Assembly (NCBI GenBank): GCA_040216555.1
Contig: JAVJOW010000039.1
Span: forward strand, 124,001 to 188,000
DNA from: Arenibacter sp040216555
Lineage (GTDB): Bacteria > Bacteroidota > Bacteroidia > Flavobacteriales > Flavobacteriaceae
DNA: 64,000 bases
Direction of reading: 5' to 3'
Below the pieces are notes generated by a model. It ran no database searches, was not told the origin of the DNA, and saw nothing but the letters and a program-made list of their open reading frames with translations. Below are positions 36,966 to 46,023 of this stretch, piece after piece (the first letter of the stretch is position 1; every line of letters starts with the position of its first letter). The translations under genes and the position numbers were made by a program.

Positions 36966-38141
36966 TTAGAACTTTAAACAAACCGGTTGCGGAAGGCTTA
37001 TTTGGTTTCCAGTATACTTTAGTAGTCCGGTTTGCCTGTCTACCTCAAAAACAGTGATATTATCTGATTTCTGGTTGGCTACCAAAAGAAAATTGCCATC
37101 TGGCGATAAAGTAAAATTCCTTGGCCAATCCCCCCAAACAGGTTCTATGGACAACACTTTTAAATCCCCGCTTTCAGATACAGAATAAACAGCTATACTA
37201 TTATGTCCCCTGTTGGAAGCATATAGAAATTTCCCATCATTACTAATATGAATATCGGCACACGCATTTGGTCCTTGATAATCATCCGGAAGTGTACTCT
37301 TTTTATCGATTTTTGTAAAAACTCCAGTCTCTTCATCCACGGTGGCCGACAAGACGGTACTGGACAGTTCATTTATAATAAACACCTTGTTTTGAGTTGG
37401 ATGGAATACGAGATGTCTTGGACCGTCGCCGGGGTCCAGCTGTAAAGCCACTTGCGCTTGCCCCAATTTATTCTCCGAATTTATTGGATACGTCAAAATC
37501 TGATCAATGCCCAAATCTACGGCATATAAAAATTTTCCGTTTTGGGAAAATTGTACACAGTGTGCATGGGCCGAATTTTGGTTGGGATGCGGACCACTTC
37601 CAGTATGTTGTATCCCTTGTGGTTCCTCTAGTATAACCCCCTTCTCATCCAGCGGATATAAAACGATACTTCCCGAACTATAATTTGCCGCTGCAACAAG
37701 GTGTTCCTCGGGACTTACCCCAACATAACAGGCTCCATCACCTAGACTGGACAGGTTGGACACCCTGTTCAAGGCCGTTTTATCTTCGTTCCATTGGAAT
37801 GCCGACACACTCCCCGGTTTGGTCCCATTGGAAGAATACACTTTCTCCCCATCTCTTGAAAGATACAGATAACCTGGTTTGTTCTCCTTTGCTATATGTT
37901 GCTTATTGGTAAGCGCTCCGGTTTCTAAATTAAAATCGATTTGGTAAATACCCTGTTCTTCGCCTTCCGCAAAAGTTCCGACCAGAAATTTTTGAAATTT
38001 TCCTTCGGAATTCTCTATTTTTTCAAAATCCGCCTCGGATATTTCTGTCTTTTTGGAGTTGGATTTACATCCGATCAAAATAGACATCCCCAATAATAGG
38101 GCTATGAATCCATAATACTGTTGCACTGAAAGTCTTAACAT
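36966..38141 (-). CDS. Lactonase-fold (seven-bladed propeller) lipoprotein
   Basis: A 391-residue protein of the 6-phosphogluconolactonase/YkgB beta-propeller family. A lipoprotein signal ends at Cys25 (SILIGC), which places it outside the cytoplasm, unlike cytoplasmic Pgl. Repeats such as GKFLYAVDLGIDQILTYPI, GDGPRHLVFHPTQ, GKFLYASNRGHNSIAVYSV and PRNFTLSPDGNFLLVANQ mark the blades and carry the usual arginine, histidine and glutamate active-site residues (GPHPNQNSAHAHC). Its likely role is hydrolysis of an aldonolactone made by a periplasmic sugar dehydrogenase such as the one encoded at 46024. It leads the lactonase-sulfatase-sulfatase run. Confidence 0.87.
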   Translation of the reverse strand: MLRLSVQQYYGFIALLLGMSILIGCKSNSKKTEISEADFEKIENSEGKFQKFLVGTFAEGEEQGIYQIDFNLETGALTNKQHIAKENKPGYLYLSRDGEKVYSSNGTKPGSVSAFQWNEDKTALNRVSNLSSLGDGACYVGVSPEEHLVAAANYSSGSIVLYPLDEKGVILEEPQGIQHTGSGPHPNQNSAHAHCVQFSQNGKFLYAVDLGIDQILTYPINSENKLGQAQVALQLDPGDGPRHLVFHPTQNKVFIINELSSTVLSATVDEETGVFTKIDKKSTLPDDYQGPNACADIHISNDGKFLYASNRGHNSIAVYSVSESGDLKVLSIEPVWGDWPRNFTLSPDGNFLLVANQKSDNITVFEVDRQTGLLKYTGNQISLPQPVCLKF

Positions 38142-38307
38142 ATCGTTTTATTTCCAATATTAAATCTTAAATATAATGATACCTACTCTCTAAAAAAAAA
38201 GAGTTTAAACATTTTCAATTACAAGCCTACTTTTTACAAATAAAAACCTCCATAGTACCTTAAAAACAAGGCATTTGTAGTATCTTGTATCGCCTGTACG
38301 ATGTAGA

Positions 38308-39429
38308 ATGCGAAAACAACTGCTTTACTTATCCATAGCCCTATGTGGACTACTCTCCCATGCACAGTTGGAATGCCCAACCATGGTAAGTCCCGCGGAT
38401 GGTTCCTTAAACATTGTTTCGCCTACAATTATTTCGTGGTCAGAAACCCCTTCGGCATCGGGCTACCTTTTAACGCTAGGAAGCTCCCCTACTTCCGATG
38501 ATATCCTGAGCAAAACAATATATACGTTGAATTATAGCGAAGAAATCAATTTTCCAAACAATGCCACTATCTATGTCACCATTACTCCTTTCAACGATAT
38601 GGAAATTGCCAGCGGTTGCCCAAAATGGTCCTTCAGCACCCCTCAGGAATGTGACTTTTATATCAATCCAAAAAAGGATATATCGGTCTGTTATACCGAA
38701 AACGTAGGGACCAAAGAAATTTTTGTAGATTTTGCCAGTATTGAACGGGAACTTATAGGTGCTCAGGAAGATCTTTTGTTAACCTATTATGATTTGATCG
38801 GTAATGCCATTGATCTTAACCAACTTTTGCCAAACCCAAACTCGAGCCCATATACTCTTCTGGTTAGAGCTTCGGATGCCAATGGCTGTATAAAAGAGAC
38901 TATATTTAGCCTCAGGTTGGTAAGGCCTCCACTTGTTGACCTATTGGATGATGTAGTGGTGTGTGAAAGTTTTACGCTACCAGTTCTTAGTGCGAACAAC
39001 CGTTATTATACCGGACCCAACGGCACTGGCAGTGAACTCCAAGCTGGCAATAAAGTTGCCAACAGTCAGCTCATTTATATTATAAACCAGGTTGGTTCCT
39101 GCATGGAACAATCCAGTTTTAGAATTAGCATTGACCCTTTAGTTTGTGTTGGACAGGCCAGCGCAAAGCAATACCCAAAATTCTTCACGCCTAATGGCGA
39201 TGGCATTAATGACTTTTGGCAACTTAATAGGTCCGAATTAAATATTACGGAAAGGTCACCAGTATTTATTTATGACCGGTATGGAAAATTAGTACGAATG
39301 TTGGAATTTGAGAGCCAGGGCTGGGACGGCAGCTATGATGGATCACCAATGCCCTCGTCGGATTATTGGTTCTTTGTGAATTTGGGCAACAACAAGTCCT
39401 TAAGCGGGCACTTCAGCTTAAAACGCTAA
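38308..39429 (+). CDS. Secreted protein with T9SS type B (gliding-associated) C-terminal domain
   Basis: A 373-residue exported protein. Signal peptide MRKQLLYLSIALCGLLSHAQ; an FN3-like domain follows (CPTMVSPADGSLNIVSPTIISWSETPSASGYLL, in part), then a cysteine-containing middle part. The last 85 residues are the CHU_C or type B sorting domain: PKFFTPNGDGINDFWQL, VFIYDRYGKLV, GWDGSYDGSPMPSSDYWFFV. The domain directs export through the type IX secretion system and release or surface attachment. It is the only plus-strand gene between 33 and 48 kb, flanked by minus-strand catabolic genes, and is not evidently part of them. The binding partner is unknown. Confidence 0.9.
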   Translation: MRKQLLYLSIALCGLLSHAQLECPTMVSPADGSLNIVSPTIISWSETPSASGYLLTLGSSPTSDDILSKTIYTLNYSEEINFPNNATIYVTITPFNDMEIASGCPKWSFSTPQECDFYINPKKDISVCYTENVGTKEIFVDFASIERELIGAQEDLLLTYYDLIGNAIDLNQLLPNPNSSPYTLLVRASDANGCIKETIFSLRLVRPPLVDLLDDVVVCESFTLPVLSANNRYYTGPNGTGSELQAGNKVANSQLIYIINQVGSCMEQSSFRISIDPLVCVGQASAKQYPKFFTPNGDGINDFWQLNRSELNITERSPVFIYDRYGKLVRMLEFESQGWDGSYDGSPMPSSDYWFFVNLGNNKSLSGHFSLKR

Positions 39430-39511
39430 AACTTAGCTATCCATTTCCTCTATTCATGGAAGTAATTCATTTCTTTTCTCTAAGAATCTTTTTTTTAATC
39501 ACCAAATTCAT

Positions 39512-40156
39512 TCATATATAGCGGTCAATTTCTACTTTTATCTTGGCAAAATGCTCCGCCAGCCCTTCAAAATCCATTTCTTGAATCAGTTTTTTATTAA
39601 AGAGCGAACTGCCCATGCCTACCCCTACAACACCAGCCTCAAAAAAGGATTTAATATTATCTATAGAAACCCCGCCAGTAGGCAAAAGCTTAATGTTGTT
39701 AAGTGGAGCGGCAATGTCCCTTATAAATTGAACCCCAAGCTGGGAGGCCGGGAATATTTTTACAGCCGATGCCCCTAAACTCCAAGCCCTATATATTTCC
39801 GTAGGGGAGTAGGCTCCCGGAAAAATAGGTATCTCTTGTGCCACAGCAGTTTTAATTACTCCCTCATCAATGATCGGGGTCACAATAAATTGGGCCCCGG
39901 CAGCAACGGCCTTTTTATAATCCTGCATATTGCAGACGGTACCAGCACCTACATTAAGCTGCTGAAATTCGTTTCGCAACATAGATATCATATGGGCGGC
40001 TCCAGGGGTGTTCATGGTTATTTCTATGGTGTGTAGGCCGGCCAACAGATACGCTTTAGCAATATCCCGCATAACGTCAATAGACACTCCCCTAACAATA
40101 CCCACAATGGGGGCCCTATTGTAGAGCTCCCAAGAAAATGATTCTTTATTTAACAT
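39512..40156 (-). CDS. dgoA: 2-dehydro-3-deoxy-6-phosphogalactonate/-gluconate aldolase
   Basis: A 214-residue class I aldolase of the KDPG/KDPGal family that cleaves the phosphorylated keto-deoxy sugar acid to pyruvate and glyceraldehyde 3-phosphate. Features are PIVGIVRGV, TIEITMNTPGA with the catalytic glutamate, VGAGTVCN, AQFIVTPIID, the Schiff-base lysine in AVKIFPA and LLPTGGVS. I start at ATG 40156 (MLNKESFSWELY), which overlaps the dgoK stop by 11 bases; translational coupling is likely. Family members act on the gluconate or galactonate form; pairing with DgoK favours galactonate. Confidence 0.92.
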   Translation of the reverse strand: MLNKESFSWELYNRAPIVGIVRGVSIDVMRDIAKAYLLAGLHTIEITMNTPGAAHMISMLRNEFQQLNVGAGTVCNMQDYKKAVAAGAQFIVTPIIDEGVIKTAVAQEIPIFPGAYSPTEIYRAWSLGASAVKIFPASQLGVQFIRDIAAPLNNIKLLPTGGVSIDNIKSFFEAGVVGVGMGSSLFNKKLIQEMDFEGLAEHFAKIKVEIDRYI

Positions 40157-41099
40157 GTGTTTCCAAAATTTTTCGATGGCCAACCAATAGGGCCGTTTCT
40201 ATAATCTGTGGCTCAAAACAAACGATTCGGGCCTCGGGCAGAAAAGATTTCAAAGCCAATTGGTACAATTCGTTTTGTATTCCCGTTACCGCAAGATACA
40301 CTGTTTCACTGCTTTCTTTCAAATGGGACAACTCCGCTCCTATCAATAATCCGGATAGAAAATAATAGTTTTCATAGCTGGAGGATTTATGTATCAAACT
40401 ATTTGCCCTAATGGAAAAAAGCGATGCCATCTGTTGGTTGTCCACTCCTTTTTCAACTCCTTTCAAAAAAATATCCTCAAATAAAGGGCTCCATGGTACT
40501 TCCTCCAGGGAGGGGGCCAAAATACTGTGCTTCCCAATAACCTCAAATAATTCCCCGGTCATATAGGTAGTGAAATCCATAAATTGCCCGTCCTCGAATT
40601 GGATATGTTTACTATGCGTTCCCGGCAACAAAAGTATCCCCCTTCCACTCTTGGGCAAGTAATCCGAAAGCCCTATGGCCTGGATTTCCTCCCCACGCAT
40701 GACATCGCTATCGGTTCTAGCCCCTGAGATTAAAAGGAGGTCCAAATCCTTACCCTTGGAAATCCAATTACTAATTAGATCTTCCCCAGAAAATGCAATG
40801 GGCAATTTACAATACTCCAATTCCTGCATGCCTATGGAAGAAGACAGCATGCCCGAAGACACCACATAACGCTTTCCCATTGCCTGCAAATCCAACTTCT
40901 CCAGCTGTGCCAACAAGTAATTGGTAAAAAAAGCTTGCTGGGATAGATTTTTTTGCAGTTTATATAACTGATAGCATTTTTTAATCCCCCTATCGGTCTT
41001 AATTTCCGATAGTATCTTTAAGGAATGTGTTTCCACCAAACGCAATCTAAAATTGGAGGTGCCCCAATCACAACTAATAAAATTTTCGGGTAGCGCCAT
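40146..41099 (-). CDS. dgoK: 2-dehydro-3-deoxygalactonokinase
   Basis: A 317-residue kinase of the DgoK family (ASKHA fold), phosphorylating 2-keto-3-deoxygalactonate with ATP in the cytoplasm. The N-terminal phosphate loop CDWGTSNFRLRLVE is diagnostic, with LLLPGTHSKHIQ and TGELFEVIGKHSILA further on. It overlaps the aldolase gene by 11 bases. The pair supports use of D-galactonate or of 3,6-anhydrogalactose via the same intermediate, both plausible for a bacterium eating red-algal or animal sulfated galactans. A conspicuous inverted repeat lies 35 bases upstream of its start. Confidence 0.92.
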   Translation of the reverse strand: MALPENFISCDWGTSNFRLRLVETHSLKILSEIKTDRGIKKCYQLYKLQKNLSQQAFFTNYLLAQLEKLDLQAMGKRYVVSSGMLSSSIGMQELEYCKLPIAFSGEDLISNWISKGKDLDLLLISGARTDSDVMRGEEIQAIGLSDYLPKSGRGILLLPGTHSKHIQFEDGQFMDFTTYMTGELFEVIGKHSILAPSLEEVPWSPLFEDIFLKGVEKGVDNQQMASLFSIRANSLIHKSSSYENYYFLSGLLIGAELSHLKESSETVYLAVTGIQNELYQLALKSFLPEARIVCFEPQIIETALLVGHRKILETHVK

Positions 41100-41133
41100 A
41101 TTTTCATCAAGCTTTAATTGCTCATTTTTTTTA

Positions 41134-41163
41134 TTGAGTTAATTGCAACGTGCAATGACTCAA
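41134..41163. promoter_or_regulatory. Inverted repeat upstream of dgoK, operator candidate
   Basis: Two nested pairs of half-sites: TTGAGT (41134-41139) with ACTCAA (41158-41163), and ATTGCA (41142-41147) with TGCAAT (41151-41156) around ACG. The inner 15 bases ATTGCAACGTGCAAT look like a regulator site. It sits 35-64 bases before the dgoK ATG. No T-tract follows on the minus strand, so I favour an operator over a terminator. No regulator gene is near. Confidence 0.6.
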
Positions 41164-41727
41164 AAATCCTCTTCAATATAACCGATCCATATTCCTTCAA
41201 GGGTAGGTAAATATTCAAAAGAAACTAGGGGTTGTTCTAAAGATTCCATTATTCCCGAAAAATACGTTATTTTTTTCATCGCTAAACATTTATCGGTAGC
41301 CTAGCAAGTATTGGCACAAATTCCATGTTTGTATTTTCTAGTCCGGATGGCTCCATTTTACATTTTCTAGGCTATACTTTAAATCCTTTAAAAACAGACA
41401 GTCAAGACCATTTACTGTAAAAATCATCAATACAATAAGCGAATTTGGTATCGGGAATATCTAAGGTTCCATAAGGCTATTGACATTAGAAAAGCCTACA
41501 GACCATCTCTATTCGGACCACGATAGTCTTAATAATCGAAAATGTTCTTTGGACATACGTCCCTAAGTCAAGGCTCCGAGATTCCAATTTCCTATAGTCA
41601 AGGTCTTCTTCTTATGGTCTGCAGCTATTTAAAGGAAAACAAACGCGTATCCCAACTAATTATGACATTCTAAAAAGTACAGTAATTTATGTAGGCAGTC
41701 ATTTGATTATGCAACATGCTGAAATGC
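41164..41727. other. Spacer between dgoK and the third sulfatase, no gene seen
   Basis: 564 bases with stops in all frames and no motif beyond the inverted repeat next to dgoK. The size argues that dgoKA has its own promoter and is not simply cotranscribed with the sulfatase upstream of it. Confidence 0.5.
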
Positions 41728-43323
41728 TTATTCATTCCAGTGTTCTGTAATAATCTGTCGAATTTCTGGATTGTCTGGATCAGTATCGCCCAAAAATTCC
41801 CTTTGCCTTAATATCTCCTCTTTCATTTCTGCAATGATATCCTTGTATACGGGATCACCATAGGCGTTACGAAGTTCATTGGGGTCCTTTTCCAAGTCGA
41901 AAAATTCCCAGTATTTATCGGGTTGCTCCTCTTCACTGTATCCATTCACCTTAAGTCCGTTTCCATAATAAAACGCAAGTTTATAGCGCTCTCCCCTAAT
42001 TCCAAAATGGCCAGGTCGGTCTTTGCTATGGTCCCAGTACCTATAGTAACCATGCTTTCGCCAATCTGCAGGGGTATTTCCCTTTAAGTTTTCCCGAAAA
42101 CTGCGGCCTTGCATGGTTTCTGGATATTGAATTCCTGCATAATCGGCAAACAGGGCCGAGAAATCCACATTTTCAATAATATCGGCAAGTCTCGACCCGG
42201 CGGGAATCTCTTTTGGGTATCTTATAACAAAGGGCATGTGAATGGATTCCTCATAGATCAAACGCTTGTCGAACCATCCGTGCTCCCCTAAAAAATACCC
42301 CTGATCGGCCGTATATATCACTATGGTATTTTCTGCCAATCCCGACTTTTCCAAATAATCCAACAACCTTCCAATGTTATCATCAATAGCGGCCCCGCAA
42401 CGCATAAAGTCCTTGGCAAATTTCTGATAGGTCTTCATTCTTGCCTCATCAGCGCTCAACCCGTCTACTGAGAAAGGCAGTTCCGGATAGGCCATATAAT
42501 CCTTTCTCAATTCCGGATCGGCAGTGGCATCCAAATAGCGTTTTTGTAGATTGTTTATAGATTGTCCATTAAAGACCCGCCCATTGGTTTCCGCTCCTTG
42601 GTCATAAAAGGAATCTGGAACTGGGATTTCCTCATCGCGATATAGATGACCAAAACGATCCGGATAATCAAAAGGTTCATGGGTAGCCTTAAAATGGCAC
42701 ATTGCCATAAAAGGTTTGGATTTGTCCCTGTTTTCTATCCATTCCATAGTTTTATCGGCAATGATATCGGTACTGAAACCTTCCACTACCTTTCCACCCC
42801 CATAATAATCTTCCCAGTTGTCCACTGTTTTCAGTCTGGGGTTCCAATATTCTCCCTGCCCTGGCAATACGGAATAATAATCAAATCCTGCCGGCTCTTG
42901 TTTTAAATGCCATTTCCCTATAATAGAGGTAGCATAACCGCCTTTTTGCAGTTCCTTCGCTATATTGTTATGACTCGGGGATAAACCAGCACCTAGGGTA
43001 GTAACCCCATTAATGTGACTGTATTGTCCGGTTAGGATCGTTGCCCTACTGGGGGTACAAATGGAATTGGAAACCAAACAATTCTCCAGTACACAGCCTT
43101 CAGCTGCCAACCGTTTTATATTGGGATTGTGCACATAATCCTTAAGTATACCCCCGTAAATCCCCCAGGCCTGGGCAGTATGATCATCGGACATTATAAA
43201 AAGAATATTGGGTCTTTCTTCTTTGCTCGAAGTGTGCCCCGAAGTGGTTTTTTCCTTGCAACCAAAATTGACATATAACAATAATACCGTAAGCGTTATG
43301 AAAAGGACCTTTAATTTCATCAT
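41728..43323 (-). CDS. Sulfatase lipoprotein (S1 family, N-acetylglucosamine-6-sulfatase-like)
   Basis: A 531-residue type I sulfatase with lipoprotein Cys22 (NFGC). The aspartates are in ILFIMSDDHTAQAWGIYG, and the formylglycine motif CTPSR is at residues 89-93 followed by ATILTGQYSHINGV. That GQYSHINGV form together with SDDHTAQA is what I associate with S1_11-type N-acetylglucosamine-6-O-sulfatases; I treat this as probable only. Further motifs: IIGKWHLK, HFKATHEPFDYP and YTADQGYFLGEHGWFDKR. The gene is separated from dgoK by 628 bases downstream and from the propeller gene by 277 bases with a terminator upstream, so it stands alone. Confidence 0.92.
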   Translation of the reverse strand: MMKLKVLFITLTVLLLYVNFGCKEKTTSGHTSSKEERPNILFIMSDDHTAQAWGIYGGILKDYVHNPNIKRLAAEGCVLENCLVSNSICTPSRATILTGQYSHINGVTTLGAGLSPSHNNIAKELQKGGYATSIIGKWHLKQEPAGFDYYSVLPGQGEYWNPRLKTVDNWEDYYGGGKVVEGFSTDIIADKTMEWIENRDKSKPFMAMCHFKATHEPFDYPDRFGHLYRDEEIPVPDSFYDQGAETNGRVFNGQSINNLQKRYLDATADPELRKDYMAYPELPFSVDGLSADEARMKTYQKFAKDFMRCGAAIDDNIGRLLDYLEKSGLAENTIVIYTADQGYFLGEHGWFDKRLIYEESIHMPFVIRYPKEIPAGSRLADIIENVDFSALFADYAGIQYPETMQGRSFRENLKGNTPADWRKHGYYRYWDHSKDRPGHFGIRGERYKLAFYYGNGLKVNGYSEEEQPDKYWEFFDLEKDPNELRNAYGDPVYKDIIAEMKEEILRQREFLGDTDPDNPEIRQIITEHWNE

Positions 43324-43524
43324 CTTATTATTTTAAGGCTTAAATTTCCTAAAATTCGCCTTAAAACCAAAGGAAAGCTACTGCCAATTATGTTTATCGT
43401 ATCCGCCAGATCATTTTTACTACGGCATACTTGGAATGCATTACGGAAGGATATATATTCAAGGTCATGGACTACCCTTAATAGTGAACTGAATATATAC
43501 ACTTATTAAAGGCGGTCAACAAAA

Positions 43525-43557
43525 TAAAAAAAGCAGTTTTGGGGAGACCCCTGCTTT
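43525..43557 (-). terminator. Terminator after the propeller-helical gene
   Basis: On the minus strand AAAGCAG (43557-43551) pairs with CTGCTTT (43536-43530), enclosing a GGG/CCC inner stem, and is followed by TTTTTTTATTTTG. It begins 44 bases after the stop of the gene at 43601. Confidence 0.85.
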
Positions 43558-43600
43558 AAAAATTTTGGACTATAGCAAATGCTCTGGATTGATTAAAGCT

Positions 43601-45853
43601 TTACTTTTCCGCCGAAATCAAGTTTAAATATCGACCCATCCAGTAGGGCAACAGCCAATAAACAGGTTCTTTTTCTTGGGTCGGGTCACCGCTAACCGCC
43701 ACATAAGGGTTTTGATCCCATCTCATGGTTCGGTATTCACTTGGTGGGCGCAAGGCCGTCTGCAGGTCTTCCAGAATAGGTTGCCGAACTACCTTAAGGT
43801 CTTCCCGTTGTGCATTGTCCACATACCAGTCTACCAAGTCCAAGGGGGCATCTTTTAAAAAGGCAATGGAGTTATCCAGTTCCTCATCTCCAGCTGTTAG
43901 AAGATTGTATGTAAAATTGATCAAGGGGCTCTTTGCTCTTTTATGTTTATTGAACCATTGCTCCAAATGGTCCTGATACTCCCTCTTCAACACTGGATCA
44001 TCTTCATAGTTTATTAAGGTCGGATACATGTATAGGGACAAAAAGATATCAAAATAAGTTTCCCAGGAAGGATTGGTATTGTGCAAGGTTTTTGCGTTTT
44101 CCAAATACCCCTCCTCCTGTATCAATTTCAAATATTCCTTTTGATATTTTCCTTTTTTGGTAATGTGATAAGTAAACTTCAAGAAAGCCAGCAACTCCAA
44201 AGAGTTCAATGCCTTTTCCGGAGCCCAGTCGGGATTGTGGTTCAAAATACTCGGAGACCATACGCCCCACCTTGTATGGGTCCCGTCTACATCTACCAGG
44301 TTAAAGTCGTTCTCTATGAGGTGGTCCATAATTTTACTGAAATGATCCGCTACCCGCCTTTTTTCCTTAGAATCGGCCACCAAGTTATAGTAACAATAGT
44401 AGCCGAACAGATGCCCAGAAATCTCATCGCTACTGGTATCGCCCTTCCACTTCCATTTACCGTCCTCGGAAACATGCCAACGCTTTTCCACTGGCTTTTG
44501 TCTGGGATCTTCAATTATTGCCTCGGCCAATTCGCGTTCCGTATAAGTGCGGTTCATATCATGGGATTGCTCCCAGGAAACTGGAATTATAGTCCTTGCA
44601 AAAAACCCATCTTCGCCGGTTACTTCCCTTAAAAAATGTAAGAAATCGAAGGCTTTTTTGGCTCTTTCCTTAGCCACCGGATTTTTGGTTGCGGCATATC
44701 TAAAGGATTCCATTGCCAAATAATTGGAGGTAAACTCCCCATCATTGTCGTCATCCTCAGGTTGAATAGTCGTAGTATCGCCAGGCACCACCAATTTGGA
44801 ACGGGCTATTATCCAAGGCTCCCGAACATGGCGCCTTATCAGTTTATCATAAAAATAGTCCGCCTTGTCTTCAAGGGTCATTTGTCCGTTCTTAATGGCA
44901 CTTACTCCATTAGCGGTGGCAACCCATGCATTTCCCTGCTGGTCGAAAGCAATATCCCTCACCTCGTCCGATATCAACCAGCGCCTGCCCACTCTAACGG
45001 AATACTCTTCTTCATCTGGGATAAATCTTGTTATCCCGTATAGGGTCCCTACCCACATCCTACCGTCCGGTCCCTTGGTCACAGCGGTTACATTGGCATT
45101 GATAATACCATCTTCAGAGCGTTTTTCTCCAATTTTTGTAGTTTTATTTCTAATGGAAACCCCACCTAATCCCCCTATCCACATATTTCCATCTTGGTCA
45201 AAATCCATTCCCTTGACATAGGCACTGATCAAATCCTCATTTCCTTGATATGCCGTAGTTTTTTCATCTTTGCAGTGGAACAGACCCACGTCCGTACCTA
45301 TCCAAAGTCCGCCGTTATTGTCCGACAATACGGTACGAATACTTGTCGCCGTATTATATTCCTTTTTAGACCATTTTTTATCCTGGTACAACCATATTCC
45401 ATGTGGCCCCATGGCATAAACACCCTCTTTTGCCGATAGCAGTTGGGCGATAGGCGGCTTAGGACCTTCCATTTTCTGGATATCCCCGGAACGCACCCTA
45501 TAAACTCCGTTCCAAGTGGCCATCCAAACACCTTGATCCGTATCAATTTCTACGTCATAGGCAGGACCCTGATTATTCCCACTAATAACTAACTTCCATT
45601 CCCTGGAACCGACTTCCTTATGGTAAATGCCATTTTTGGTGGCAATCCAGATGCCTCCCTCCGAATCGGGTTGAATGGCCCTAACATTATTGGCATCCTC
45701 GCTGTTTTCGGCAACAATAAATGCCTCGTGATATTCCTGAGCAAAAGGCTCATCTACATAAGTTGTATTAAGTTTTGGATTGGCTTCTAAGTCTTTGGTT
45801 TGGCCAATAGACAAAATAGGAATAAGAAAAAGAAAGAAAATGGCTTTGTTCAT
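43601..45853 (-). CDS. Secreted two-component-regulator-type propeller with unassigned helical C-terminal half
   Basis: A 750-residue exported protein with signal peptide MNKAIFFLFLIPILSIGQ. Residues about 50-330 are repeats of the two-component-regulator propeller (GGIWIATKNGIYH, QGVWMATWNGVYR, GGLWIGTDVGLFH, GNMWIGGLGGVSI, GRMWVGTLYGITR, GNAWVATANGVSA). Such repeats normally form the sensor of hybrid kinases, but there is no membrane helix or kinase here. Residues about 331-750 are helical and Trp/Tyr-rich (FDFLHFLREVTGEDGFFARTI, DEISGHLFGYYCYYNLVAD, DVDGTHTRWGVWSP), resembling an (alpha/alpha) toroid as in polysaccharide lyases and unsaturated glucuronyl hydrolases. I do not recognise the family. 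It may be a secreted glycan-binding or glycan-cleaving protein. Confidence 0.85.
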   Translation of the reverse strand: MNKAIFFLFLIPILSIGQTKDLEANPKLNTTYVDEPFAQEYHEAFIVAENSEDANNVRAIQPDSEGGIWIATKNGIYHKEVGSREWKLVISGNNQGPAYDVEIDTDQGVWMATWNGVYRVRSGDIQKMEGPKPPIAQLLSAKEGVYAMGPHGIWLYQDKKWSKKEYNTATSIRTVLSDNNGGLWIGTDVGLFHCKDEKTTAYQGNEDLISAYVKGMDFDQDGNMWIGGLGGVSIRNKTTKIGEKRSEDGIINANVTAVTKGPDGRMWVGTLYGITRFIPDEEEYSVRVGRRWLISDEVRDIAFDQQGNAWVATANGVSAIKNGQMTLEDKADYFYDKLIRRHVREPWIIARSKLVVPGDTTTIQPEDDDNDGEFTSNYLAMESFRYAATKNPVAKERAKKAFDFLHFLREVTGEDGFFARTIIPVSWEQSHDMNRTYTERELAEAIIEDPRQKPVEKRWHVSEDGKWKWKGDTSSDEISGHLFGYYCYYNLVADSKEKRRVADHFSKIMDHLIENDFNLVDVDGTHTRWGVWSPSILNHNPDWAPEKALNSLELLAFLKFTYHITKKGKYQKEYLKLIQEEGYLENAKTLHNTNPSWETYFDIFLSLYMYPTLINYEDDPVLKREYQDHLEQWFNKHKRAKSPLINFTYNLLTAGDEELDNSIAFLKDAPLDLVDWYVDNAQREDLKVVRQPILEDLQTALRPPSEYRTMRWDQNPYVAVSGDPTQEKEPVYWLLPYWMGRYLNLISAEK

Positions 45854-46023
45854 TTTAGATTACTGATCGGTTTGGCCGCTAAAGTTAATCTAAGCTGGGG
45901 ATATATACCATAACAAGACAACAATAAAAGATTCATGAAAAGAAGAATTGAATTAACCTTTATAGCAGCAAAACTCCAATCTGAAAAATCATCCCAAAGA
46001 CGAAGCAACACTTGCCAAAGTAT

